Source: Petrimonas mucosa (GTDB lineage Bacteria > Bacteroidota > Bacteroidia > Bacteroidales > Dysgonomonadaceae). Taken from it: a stretch of 64,000 nucleotides of DNA. The stretch lies in the NCBI RefSeq assembly GCF_900095795.1, contig NZ_LT608328.1:675001-739000 (forward strand), read 5' to 3'. The notes under the pieces are model-generated. The model was not told the origin of the DNA. It saw nothing but the letters and a program-made list of their open reading frames with translations, and did not search any database. Each line of letters begins with the position of its first letter. Position 1 is the stretch's first letter. Below, in pieces: positions 22,813 to 32,265 of this stretch. The translations under genes were made by a program, and so were the position numbers.

Positions 22813-25800
22813 ATGCTGGCGTTGTACAATATACATTCTGTTGCGAGATATGAGAGCAAGTTGCTGATGCGGAGCTGGTTCTATCGTATCTTCCTGATTC
22901 TGGCCCTTCTGTTGCTCTGTCTCTTCAATTTTATTGCCCTGATCTCGGAGGATAGCGGTGGCTTTTGGCTGATGAAGGCATTACCGGCCAATATTCCCTA
23001 TATCAACCTGATGTTTCTCAATACGGGACAGGCTATTGTTGCCGTCTTCCTCTCCTCTGAATTTCTGAAAGCCGATAAAAAACTGGATACCTCCGAGGTA
23101 TTCTATGTCCATCCATTGAGCAATGCGGAATATGTGGCAGGCAAGATTCTGGGCAACCTGTCGGTCTTCATCCGGTTGGATCTGCTGGTTATCCTGCTGG
23201 TGGTCATCTTCAATATCGTTTCTGGGGTGACGATAGACTGGAAGGCCTATCTCACCTATTTTCTGCTGATCTGCATCCCCACACTGATCTATATCTTCGG
23301 GCTCTCCGTGGCGCTGATGCTTGTCTTGAAAAGCCAGGCCATCACCTTTGTCTTTCTGTTGGGTTACATTGCACTGACCCTCTTTTATATCGGTGACAAG
23401 TTTTATTATCTCTTCGACTATATGGTATATAACCTGCCTTTGGTAAAATCAACCATTGTAGGTTTTTCCAACTGGTCGACGCTGATCAATCACCGGATGA
23501 TCTATCTCCTGTTCGGCCTGGGATTCCTCTCGATCTCCATTTTCCTCTTCAGGCGGCTCCCAAACTCAACGAAGGGAAAATATCGCTGGCTCTGGATTTC
23601 GTTTCTCTTTTTCGCCGGAGGAATATGGGCCTCTTTCAATCATGTGGAGGGTATCCTGAATGCGGCAAACCGGCGGCAGCTCTATACTGAGGTGAACAAC
23701 CGGTATGTAGGAAATCCCCGAATGGTGGTAGACCGATACGATATCAACCTGATACAGCATCCAGGGAAGATCTCGTCTGAAGTGGAGATACGGGGAGTTG
23801 CACTGAACCGGGCTGCTGAATTTACCTTCTGTCTGAATCCGGCACTGGTGGTGAGTGAGGTGGCCGAAGGTGACCAACCACTGAATTTCAAACGTGACCA
23901 TCAGATCCTGCAGATCGATTTCGGACGTGAACTGGCAGCTGGTGATTCGGTCAGCTTTAAACTGAAATATTCTGGAACGATCGATGAGAACTTTTGCTAC
24001 CTCGATATTCCCGACGAGATTTTGCTGGAGGAGCGGGCAAACGGGATGTTCAAGATAGATAAGCGGTACAGTTTCCAAGGGAAAAATTATCTGCTTTTCA
24101 CGCCTGAAACCTACTGGTATCCTCGCCCGGGAACTTCCTACAGCAGTGAGAATCCCGACTGGCAACAGGCCTATTTCAGCCATTTCAGGTTGAAGGTGAA
24201 AACCATCAACGGGTTGAAGGCCCTCTCGCAGGGAACGATGAAGTGGCCGGTCGCAAGGCGGATTCCTGTCGAGCCCCGCCGCGATTCACTGCGAATGGAG
24301 AGAAGATCTGTAAGGCGACCTGGTATGGGTGCAGATACGACCGCAAATCGGCCTATGCGGCCGAGAGGAGAGATGAGAGCGGGAGGAGAGATGAGACCAC
24401 AACGAGAACGTCCGGCCGGCGAGGCTAGAATGGGCGGCGAGCGTCGTCCACCCGCTTTTGAGGGAACACCGGGAGCCAGGGAGAGAGGCATGCCGCGACG
24501 ACGGAGCGACAGCGATTCGCTTAGCATGCCCAGGGACCGTTTCCCGTCACCTGGCAGGGGCAATCCGACCGGGAGGGGAAATATGGCCTTCCGCACCGAG
24601 GTGACCTACGACTCTCTTTTCGTCTATGAAACAGATTTCCCGACCCCATCCATCACGCTGATTATTGGAGATTATGAACAGAAGAGCGTGGAGGTGGACG
24701 AGACGCTCTACAGCGTGTGGTACCTGAAGGGACACGACTATTTCTCCGATGTGCTGGCCCCCATCACCGACACCATTCCCGCAATGATCCGGGAAAGAAG
24801 GCGCTCTATCGAGGTTAACTATGCCCTCGACTACTCCTTCAACCGCTTCTCGCTGGTGGAGGTTCCCGTCCAGTTTCACAGCTACATGCGCACCTGGACG
24901 CAAGCCCAGGAGGTGATGCAGCCCGAAATGGTGCTCTTCCCCGAAAAGGGTAGCCTGCTCAATGAAGCCGATGTGGTAAAGGGTGTTCGTGACGAAAAAC
25001 GGCGGGCACAACGAAGCGGGCAGGAGATCAGCGATGAAGATGCAGGCATGCGGGTGTTCAACAGGTTCTTGAGACTGTTTGAACGGCAGGAGAGTGCCCC
25101 CGACTGGTCACAGCAACGGGGTGCGGTGAATGTCTCCACAAAGCCCAATCCCTATTTTATTTTCCCGCAGCTCTACAACTTCAGGTATAACATATTCTCT
25201 TCCGAATGGCCGGTTTCAAACAGGCTGATCGAGCTCTACCTGCAGGACCGGTCGGATGTAAACAACTGGATACGGCAGACCAACGGTATCAGCAACAACG
25301 AAAAGGCTAACCTCCTGATGGCACAATACCCCTTCCGGGAGTTGCTAACGGATGTAGAGCACCGGGATCTGCTGGATAATGTCATCTCCCTGAAGGCCAA
25401 CTATCTCTTTGCCCATGCCGAACGGAACGTGGGATACAAGGAGTTCAGGGATTCGCTACGTGCCCTACTGAAGCGAAACCTGTTCACCAACCTGCGGTTC
25501 GAGAACCTGCTCGATACCTTGGGAGCGATTGGCGATGCAGATCTGCATACTCCCCTTAAAGCATGGCATCACCCTACGGCGCTTCCCGTTTACCTGATCT
25601 GGACACCGGAAGTGATCCAGATCACCAACCGCGACGCTGAAGTCTTTGTGGTTAAACTGCAGATCACCAATGATTCTGATCAGGATGGCGTGGTCAACGT
25701 AGAGATCAACTTCGGGGGAGGGCAGGGGGCAATCTATGACCCGAGGGCAAAAAGGAAAGTGCCCATCAAGGCGCATGAAACGAAGAGCCTGGTCTCCGTA

Positions 25801-26505
25801 TGGGAGGAGGCGCCCCGCAGTATTCAGGTCAATACCCTGATATCTGCAAACCTGCCTGCCACCATCATGCTCCCGGTAACCAACATCATCCGCGAACGGA
25901 ACAAAACGGTTGACGAGGAGGGGGATTTCATTGTGGAAAACGCCTCGTTCATTTTCCCCGGTGAGGTGATCGTCGACAATGAAGACAGCACTCTCTTCAG
26001 CTTATCGGCACCCGAGGTGGTGGGGTTGCTGCCACAATGGCTCGACCGGATGGAAGATGACTCGTTCCCCTATTCGGGAGTCTCCAACTGGCGACCTCCG
26101 CTTAGATGGACATTGACCACCAACGATAAATATTACGGTACCCATATCCGTTCAGCCTATGTGGTGAGGAGCGGAAGCGGAACCCAGACTGCCACCTGGA
26201 GAATTCCGGTACCCGAGTCGGGGCAGTACGACCTCTATTACTGGGTTTACAAGCCGGATGAGTTGCGCCGGGGAAGGGGAAGGGGCGGTCGCGGAGCTGC
26301 CGGAAGGGATGCCGAATACCATTTCAAGATCCGTTACGACGGCAGCGAGGAGGATGGCTACATCAACCTGCAACGTTCTGAGGAGGGGTGGAGCCTGTTG
26401 GGGAGCTATTTCTTCAGCAAGGATACGGTAGATGTTGTCTTGAGTTGTGACACTAAGCTGCGGACAGTAACGGCCGATGCGGTCAAGATTGTCAGGCGGC
26501 ATTGA
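22813..26505 (+). CDS. Giant ABC-2 permease with M1-like and golvesin-like periplasmic parts (1230 aa)
   Basis: The N-terminal ~275 residues hold about seven membrane helices of an ABC-2 permease. A large extracytoplasmic region resembling M1 aminopeptidase-type permease fusions follows (LNPALVVSEV, YSFQGKNYLLFTPETYWYPRPG, FSLVEVPVQFHSY). I find no HEXXH zinc motif, so peptidase activity is doubtful. Residues ~490-590 are a low-complexity insert rich in R, G, P and M. The last ~140 residues look like a golvesin/xanthan-lyase-type beta domain (TATWRIPVPESGQYDLYYWV ... TADAVKIV). It pairs with the ATPase encoded just upstream. Substrate is unknown. The length is roughly four to five times a simple permease. 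Confidence 0.8.
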   Translation: MLALYNIHSVARYESKLLMRSWFYRIFLILALLLLCLFNFIALISEDSGGFWLMKALPANIPYINLMFLNTGQAIVAVFLSSEFLKADKKLDTSEVFYVHPLSNAEYVAGKILGNLSVFIRLDLLVILLVVIFNIVSGVTIDWKAYLTYFLLICIPTLIYIFGLSVALMLVLKSQAITFVFLLGYIALTLFYIGDKFYYLFDYMVYNLPLVKSTIVGFSNWSTLINHRMIYLLFGLGFLSISIFLFRRLPNSTKGKYRWLWISFLFFAGGIWASFNHVEGILNAANRRQLYTEVNNRYVGNPRMVVDRYDINLIQHPGKISSEVEIRGVALNRAAEFTFCLNPALVVSEVAEGDQPLNFKRDHQILQIDFGRELAAGDSVSFKLKYSGTIDENFCYLDIPDEILLEERANGMFKIDKRYSFQGKNYLLFTPETYWYPRPGTSYSSENPDWQQAYFSHFRLKVKTINGLKALSQGTMKWPVARRIPVEPRRDSLRMERRSVRRPGMGADTTANRPMRPRGEMRAGGEMRPQRERPAGEARMGGERRPPAFEGTPGARERGMPRRRSDSDSLSMPRDRFPSPGRGNPTGRGNMAFRTEVTYDSLFVYETDFPTPSITLIIGDYEQKSVEVDETLYSVWYLKGHDYFSDVLAPITDTIPAMIRERRRSIEVNYALDYSFNRFSLVEVPVQFHSYMRTWTQAQEVMQPEMVLFPEKGSLLNEADVVKGVRDEKRRAQRSGQEISDEDAGMRVFNRFLRLFERQESAPDWSQQRGAVNVSTKPNPYFIFPQLYNFRYNIFSSEWPVSNRLIELYLQDRSDVNNWIRQTNGISNNEKANLLMAQYPFRELLTDVEHRDLLDNVISLKANYLFAHAERNVGYKEFRDSLRALLKRNLFTNLRFENLLDTLGAIGDADLHTPLKAWHHPTALPVYLIWTPEVIQITNRDAEVFVVKLQITNDSDQDGVVNVEINFGGGQGAIYDPRAKRKVPIKAHETKSLVSVWEEAPRSIQVNTLISANLPATIMLPVTNIIRERNKTVDEEGDFIVENASFIFPGEVIVDNEDSTLFSLSAPEVVGLLPQWLDRMEDDSFPYSGVSNWRPPLRWTLTTNDKYYGTHIRSAYVVRSGSGTQTATWRIPVPESGQYDLYYWVYKPDELRRGRGRGGRGAAGRDAEYHFKIRYDGSEEDGYINLQRSEEGWSLLGSYFFSKDTVDVVLSCDTKLRTVTADAVKIVRRH

Positions 26506-26553
26506 CCATGCCAGGTATTGATTCCAATCAGATAGATGTGAACAGAAAAAGAG

Positions 26554-28065
26554 ATGATTATGGAGATAAAACGGTTTAAAAAAATAGGACTTGTTTGCCT
26601 GTTGGCGCTCTGGTCGGCAAGTCTGCTCTTCTCGCCTGCCTCCGCGCAGTCGCCAATGACCATCGAACAGGCATTGGATATAGCGGAAGAGAACAACCCC
26701 GACCTGAAAGCAGCGAAACTCAACCTCGAAAGGTACCAGTACAACCTTCTTGCCCAGCAGGCTTCGTTGAAATCACGCTTTTCACTCGACCTCAATCCGG
26801 TCAACTACAGCAAGTCGAGGAGATTCGACAACCGTCTCTCCCAGTGGTATACCAACGAAACATTCAACACCAGCGGGACATTCATGGTCTCTCAACCCAT
26901 TCTGATGACCGACGGGGAGATCTCGCTCATCAATACGTTTGGATGGCAGGATAACAAGTCGATCGTGGAGGGTATGCGCAACCAGAACAAGGCATTCAGC
27001 AACGACCTCTATCTGCGGCTGAACCAGCCCATATTCACCTACAACCGACGGAAGATGGAGCTGCAGGAGATCGAGTTCGACTACGAAAACGCCGGCATCC
27101 GCTACGCCCTGCAGCGGTTGAATACCGAACGGAGCATCACCAACCAGTTCTATTCGGTCTATATGGCCCAGAACAACCTGGCCATTAGCAAGGAGGAGCT
27201 GGAAAATACAAAACAAAGTTATGAAATCATCCGCAACAAGGTGGAGGCCGACCTGGCCGCAAGAGAGGAGCTATACCAGGCGGAACTTAATCTTGCCAAT
27301 GCGCAATCTGCCGTACAGGAGCGTATTGTTGCACTTGAAAATGCGAAAGACCAGTTGAAGCAGACATTGGGAATGGATCTGGATGAAGATTTCGATGTGA
27401 CGGTGGAGATCGATGTGAGCCCGTTGGCGATCGACCTGCTCCAGGCGGTGCAGAGCGGCCTGAACTCCAGAATGGAGATCAGACAGCGAGAGATCGACAT
27501 TGAACTGGCGGAACTGCAGATGATCCGGACAAAGAGTCTCAATGAGTTCCGGGGCGATATCTCATTGTCGGTGGGTATCATTGGCGACCACGAAAGGTTT
27601 GGCAGCATGTATGACAACCCCACCCAGAATCCCCGTGTGGCCATCAGTTTTGCCATACCGATTTTCGACTGGGGCGAGAAAAAGGCCCGGGTCAATGCAC
27701 AAAAAGTGGCCCAGACAATTGCAAAACTTGAACAGGAGAACCAGCAGATCGATATTGAACTGGATGTGAGACAGACCTGGAGAAGGCTGGAGAATCTCCG
27801 TTCGCAGATAGATATTGCGGAGAAGAGCGTTCGGAATGCCCAGCTGACCTACGATCTGAACCTGACGAGGTACAGGGAGGGCGATCTCACCGGGATGGAG
27901 ATCAACCAGTACCAGACCCAGTTGTCGAACAGGAAAATTGCATATGCACAGGCACTCATCAACTACAAGATCGAACTCCTCAACCTGAAAATATTGACCC
28001 TATATGACTTTGAGAAAGAAGAACCTATTGTGCCCATCAGGGGATGGAAAGGCACGTCCAATTGA
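26554..28065 (+). CDS. TolC-family outer membrane efflux protein (503 aa)
   Basis: Outer membrane channel for a tripartite pump. A signal peptide covers residues 1-31 (ends SPASAQ). It is followed by the typical MTIEQALDIAEENNPDLKAA start and two TolC-like repeats with long helices (residues ~180-260 and ~380-460). The frame is complete and normal in length. It lies between the permease gene and the membrane-fusion lipoprotein gene, so it should serve the RND pumps, the ABC units or both. The second ATG (MEIKRF) is also possible as a start. Confidence 0.92.
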   Translation: MIMEIKRFKKIGLVCLLALWSASLLFSPASAQSPMTIEQALDIAEENNPDLKAAKLNLERYQYNLLAQQASLKSRFSLDLNPVNYSKSRRFDNRLSQWYTNETFNTSGTFMVSQPILMTDGEISLINTFGWQDNKSIVEGMRNQNKAFSNDLYLRLNQPIFTYNRRKMELQEIEFDYENAGIRYALQRLNTERSITNQFYSVYMAQNNLAISKEELENTKQSYEIIRNKVEADLAAREELYQAELNLANAQSAVQERIVALENAKDQLKQTLGMDLDEDFDVTVEIDVSPLAIDLLQAVQSGLNSRMEIRQREIDIELAELQMIRTKSLNEFRGDISLSVGIIGDHERFGSMYDNPTQNPRVAISFAIPIFDWGEKKARVNAQKVAQTIAKLEQENQQIDIELDVRQTWRRLENLRSQIDIAEKSVRNAQLTYDLNLTRYREGDLTGMEINQYQTQLSNRKIAYAQALINYKIELLNLKILTLYDFEKEEPIVPIRGWKGTSN

Positions 28066-28096
28066 GTTTAAGGATACACCTGAAAAATATAGCCGA

Positions 28097-29149
28097 ATGA
28101 ATTACAGAAACATATTGCCCTTGATAGCGGTAGCCTTGCTGGCAGCGTGCGGGAACCAACCCCAGGGTGGACAGACCGAGATTGAGACGCCTGTCTCCGT
28201 AAAGGAGCTGAAGCGAAGTTCGATCAGCAAGCTGATCAACACGACCGGAACTGCGCTGGCGACCTACAGTGTGGAACTGAATGCCGAGATGAGCGGTTAT
28301 TATAACCTGCAGACCAACCCCTCCACCGGTAAACCTTTCAAGCTGGGCGACGTTGTCAGGAAAGGACAGCTGATCATCCGCCTGGAGGACAAGGAGTATG
28401 AGAACGGGATAGCCCTGGAATCGAGAAAGCTGAGTCTCGAGATTGCGGAACAGGAGCAGAGCAAACAGAAGGCCCTATATGAAAAGGGAGGGGTTACCCT
28501 CAGCGAGATGCGCAATACGGAAGTGCGGGTCACCAATGCCCGGTACGACCTTGAAAATGCGATGCTCAACCTTGAGAAGATGAGTGTGAAGGCACCTTTC
28601 GACGGTGTCATCGTCTCGTTGCCCCATTATACTCCGCAGAGCAGGGTGTCGCAGGGAAGCCCCATGGTTGGCCTGATGTCTTATTCCAACATGTACATGG
28701 AGATCAATCTGCCGGAGAGTGCCATCGGGTATGTGCAGGCCAACCAGCCGGTACACATTACCCATTACACCCTGCTCCAGGATACGCTCAAAGGTGTCAT
28801 CAGTGAACTGTCGCCCGCCATCAGTACCGAAACACGTACATTCAAGGGAAAGATACTGATCGATAACAGCCAGTTGAAACTGCGTCCCGGCATGTTTGTG
28901 AAGGCCGACATCGTGGTAGACAGGGCCGACAGTGCCATTGTAATCCCGAAAGAGGTGATCATCTCCCGGAGAAACCGGAAGTTTGTATATGTGGTGGAGA
29001 GAAATACGGCGATCCTGCGTGATATCCAGACCGGACTCGAGGATGAGGAGAATGTGGAGGTGACACAGGGTCTGAATGAAAATGACAACCTGATTATCCG
29101 GGGATATGAGACCTTGCGTGAAAATAGTCGCGTGAAAGTATTGAAATAG
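28097..29149 (+). CDS. Efflux membrane-fusion (adaptor) lipoprotein (350 aa)
   Basis: Periplasmic adaptor of the HlyD/AcrA type. The start chosen is ATG 28097 (MNYRNILPLIAVALLAACG), which gives a lipobox LAAC. The longer frame from 28004 overlaps the previous gene and would hide the signal. Lipoyl-like halves flank a hairpin of helices (GDVVRKGQLIIRLEDKEYE, then MSVKAPFDGVIVSL), followed by a beta-barrel region and the C-terminal membrane-proximal part. It sits 32 bp after the TolC-type gene and 26 bp before the RND pump gene. Confidence 0.92.
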   Translation: MNYRNILPLIAVALLAACGNQPQGGQTEIETPVSVKELKRSSISKLINTTGTALATYSVELNAEMSGYYNLQTNPSTGKPFKLGDVVRKGQLIIRLEDKEYENGIALESRKLSLEIAEQEQSKQKALYEKGGVTLSEMRNTEVRVTNARYDLENAMLNLEKMSVKAPFDGVIVSLPHYTPQSRVSQGSPMVGLMSYSNMYMEINLPESAIGYVQANQPVHITHYTLLQDTLKGVISELSPAISTETRTFKGKILIDNSQLKLRPGMFVKADIVVDRADSAIVIPKEVIISRRNRKFVYVVERNTAILRDIQTGLEDEENVEVTQGLNENDNLIIRGYETLRENSRVKVLK

Positions 29150-29174
29150 TCTCCCCTTTAACACGATAGCGCAA

Positions 29175-32100
29175 ATGAGGAATTTACTCCGATTCGCACT
29201 GAAAAATCCAGTTACCATCAGCATGATCGTCTTTGCGATCCTGCTGCTTGGGAAGATCTCATACGACAGGCTCAGCGTGGATCTCTTGCCCGATATGAAT
29301 ACACCGCGTCTCTTTGTCGAACTGGAGGCCGGTGAGCGTCCACCCGAGGAGATCGAGAAGATGTTTATCGAGAATATCGAGTCGATGGCAATCCGGCAGA
29401 GCGATGTGGTCCAGGTCTCTTCGGTGATCCGGGCAGGATCTGCGCGGGTTACGGTAGAGTACCTGCAGAACAAGGATATGGATGAAGCTTTTCTGGATCT
29501 TCAGAAAGCGATGGCCCCTTTATCGCAAAATCCAGATATTGAATCGATCAACATCACCCAGCATGATCCCAATACGGCACCGGTCATGCTGATCGCGATG
29601 TCGCACCAGTCGATAACCGACATGGCGGAGCTGCGGAAGATGGCCGACAGCTATATACGGAACGAACTGATACGCCTGGAGGGCATTGCCGAGGTTTCTC
29701 TGTCGGGTGAGGAGCGACAGGTGTTGACCATCGAAACCGATCCCTATACCCTCCGTGCCTTCGGCATCACCATGGAGGAGATTGCTTCCAGGATCGAATC
29801 CAATAACCAGAGCATATCGGGGGGCCGGGTGAGTGAGATGGGCTTGCAATACCTGGTGAAAAGCTCCTCGCTGTTTCACTCGGAAGCAGATTTCGAGAAC
29901 CTGATCATCAGCTATAAACCGGTTGAAGCTGCCTCTGGCGGATCGGGCAACGGGGGGCAGGCTCCGCTCTTCCTGCGGGAAGTGGCTACCGTCAAGTTTG
30001 AAAATGCACGTCCCGACAACATCGTGCGGATCAACGGCGAGCGGTGCATCGGCCTGTCGGTCTACAAGGAGACACAGTTTAACACGGTGAAGGCGGTTGA
30101 ACTGATTACCGCCCAGCTGGAAACGATCAGACAGGCGTTGCCGGGCTATCGGTTCCAGGTGATCAGCAACCAGGGTATCTTTATCAGACAGGCCATCGGG
30201 GAGGTGATCAACAGTGCTCTTTTGGGCATGCTGCTTGCCGTGCTGGTCCTCTTCTTCTTTTTACGACGAGTGGGCACGACCCTGATTGTGAGCCTCTCGA
30301 TCCCGATCTCGATCATTGCCACCTTTACCATGATGTATTTCAACGGACTCACGCTTAATGTGATGACCCTGAGTGGCCTGGCATTGGGAGCGGGGATGCT
30401 GATCGACAATGTGATCGTGGTGATCGAGAGCATATTCCGGAACCGGGAACAGGGACTGGAGCGGAGAGAGGCGATCATCAACGGCACCACCGAGGTGGCC
30501 GGAGCGGTTATCGCCTCCACGGTAACCACCATCGTTGTCTTTATACCCATCGTTTACCTGCACGGTGCATCGGGTGAACTTTTCAAGGATCTGGCCTGGA
30601 CTGTAACCTTCGCACTGCTTTCGTCACTCTTCGTGGCCTTGATGGTCATTCCCGTACTCTACGACCGCTTGACGGGCCGGGAAAATGACCGGGGCGAAAC
30701 GGAATCGGTGCAGTTCAGGAAGTACAGTGACTACCTGCGGAAGTTTCTGGGCTACCGCTGGTGGGTCATCGGAGGTTCGGCGGCTCTGCTGATCATCTCG
30801 ATACTCCTCATTCCATTTGTGGGCACCGAGTTTCTGCCCCGTACCGAGGGCAGGGATTTCACCATATCGGTCAAGCTTCCCGAGGGGACCCGGCTCGAGC
30901 GCACCGATGCCGTAGTCTCCAACCTGGAGTACCTGCTGCATCAGATTAGCGGCGACAGCCTGGCGGTCATCTACAGCCACATCGGGAAGGGATCCTCAGA
31001 CAATGCGGTATTTGAAGGGGAGCATACGGCCATGGTGAAGGTGATCCTCTCTGATGAGAGCCAGCTCTTGCCGGCAGAACTGATAGCCCGATTCGCTGAA
31101 GCGACGGCAAGTATCGAGGGTCTTGAACTTACCTTCAAACAGGATAATCATTCTCTTGGAACGTTCCTGGGAGAGGCAGAGGCTCCCATTGTGGTGGAGG
31201 TGAAAGGTGAAGATCTGGAAGAGATCGCCTTCCTGACGGAGGATGTACTGTTGCGGATGGCATCGGTGGAGGGGATCTACAATGTCAGGTCGTCGATGGC
31301 AGACGGTGCGCCAGAACTCAATATCAACATCAACCGCACCATGGCCGGAATCCATAACATATCGGCAAATACCCTTGTTCAGCAGCTGGAGCAACAGCTG
31401 CAGGGGCATGACGTGGGAAAAATGGACTATAAGGGCGAGATGCGGGATATTGTCATCAAAGTGCCGGACATCACCCGCAGGGAGTTGGGGGAACTGGTTA
31501 TCCGGAACGGGAACCAGGAGTTCAGGCTGAACGAGATTGCAACCATCACCCACTCCCAGGCCCCCAAAGAGATCTATCGCAGGAACCAGAACCGGATCAA
31601 CAAGATTGTGGCCGATATGGATGCCGGCCGGTCGCTCGACAAGATGGCCAGGGAGATCCGTACCGCAGTGGCCGATATCGGGCTCTCACCCGGCTATTCC
31701 ATCACCGTGACGGGTGAGGAGGAGAAGCGGGCCGAATCGATGCAGAGTCTCCTTTTTGCCCTGATGCTTTCGGTGGTGCTGGTCTACATGGTATTGGCCT
31801 CACAGTATGAATCGCTCCTGCACCCCTTTACCATCTTGCTGACCACGCCGTTCGGACTGGTAGGGGCGCTCCTCTTCTTCCTGATCACCCGTACCCCCTT
31901 GAATGTTATGGGTGCGATGGGGATTATCATGCTGGCAGGTATTGCCATCAACAACTCGATCCTGCTGGTTGGACGGATCAACCAGCTGAAGCGGACGGTG
32001 GGGTTGACCGAGGCGATTGTTCAGGCGGGACAACAGCGTATCCGCCCCATCATCATGACCACCCTCACCACAATTTTGGTATTGCTGCCGATGACCTTCG

Positions 32101-32255
32101 ATTTCGGGGAGGGAGCTGCGATGCGCTCCTCCATGGCGGTGGCCGTTATCGGTGGACTGGTTACATCCACCCTGATGAGCCTGGTGGTGATCCCCTGCGT
32201 CTACTACCTGTTCGAGCAGATGAAAGAGAGAGTAAAAAAATTAAGAAGTAATTGA
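29175..32255 (+). CDS. RND efflux pump, inner membrane (1026 aa)
   Basis: Proton-driven exporter of the AcrB/MMPL-related HAE class with 12 expected membrane helices and two large periplasmic loops. N-terminal helix FALKNPVTISMIVFAILLL, then VDLLPDMNTPRLFVEL. The TM4 region LALGAGMLIDNVIVVIES has D-N where AcrB has D-D. The C-terminal half repeats the pattern (GIIMLAGIAINNSILLV). It is intact and of normal length. It lies directly before a second RND gene, so the two could form a hetero-trimer like MdtBC. Confidence 0.93.
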   Translation: MRNLLRFALKNPVTISMIVFAILLLGKISYDRLSVDLLPDMNTPRLFVELEAGERPPEEIEKMFIENIESMAIRQSDVVQVSSVIRAGSARVTVEYLQNKDMDEAFLDLQKAMAPLSQNPDIESINITQHDPNTAPVMLIAMSHQSITDMAELRKMADSYIRNELIRLEGIAEVSLSGEERQVLTIETDPYTLRAFGITMEEIASRIESNNQSISGGRVSEMGLQYLVKSSSLFHSEADFENLIISYKPVEAASGGSGNGGQAPLFLREVATVKFENARPDNIVRINGERCIGLSVYKETQFNTVKAVELITAQLETIRQALPGYRFQVISNQGIFIRQAIGEVINSALLGMLLAVLVLFFFLRRVGTTLIVSLSIPISIIATFTMMYFNGLTLNVMTLSGLALGAGMLIDNVIVVIESIFRNREQGLERREAIINGTTEVAGAVIASTVTTIVVFIPIVYLHGASGELFKDLAWTVTFALLSSLFVALMVIPVLYDRLTGRENDRGETESVQFRKYSDYLRKFLGYRWWVIGGSAALLIISILLIPFVGTEFLPRTEGRDFTISVKLPEGTRLERTDAVVSNLEYLLHQISGDSLAVIYSHIGKGSSDNAVFEGEHTAMVKVILSDESQLLPAELIARFAEATASIEGLELTFKQDNHSLGTFLGEAEAPIVVEVKGEDLEEIAFLTEDVLLRMASVEGIYNVRSSMADGAPELNININRTMAGIHNISANTLVQQLEQQLQGHDVGKMDYKGEMRDIVIKVPDITRRELGELVIRNGNQEFRLNEIATITHSQAPKEIYRRNQNRINKIVADMDAGRSLDKMAREIRTAVADIGLSPGYSITVTGEEEKRAESMQSLLFALMLSVVLVYMVLASQYESLLHPFTILLTTPFGLVGALLFFLITRTPLNVMGAMGIIMLAGIAINNSILLVGRINQLKRTVGLTEAIVQAGQQRIRPIIMTTLTTILVLLPMTFDFGEGAAMRSSMAVAVIGGLVTSTLMSLVVIPCVYYLFEQMKERVKKLRSN

Positions 32256-32265
32256 GATATAGCGC

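Noticed and set aside
23566..24596. Minus-strand frames opposite the giant permease gene
   Set aside because: The plus-strand frame is continuous over 1230 codons with membrane helices and domain motifs; the antisense frames have none.
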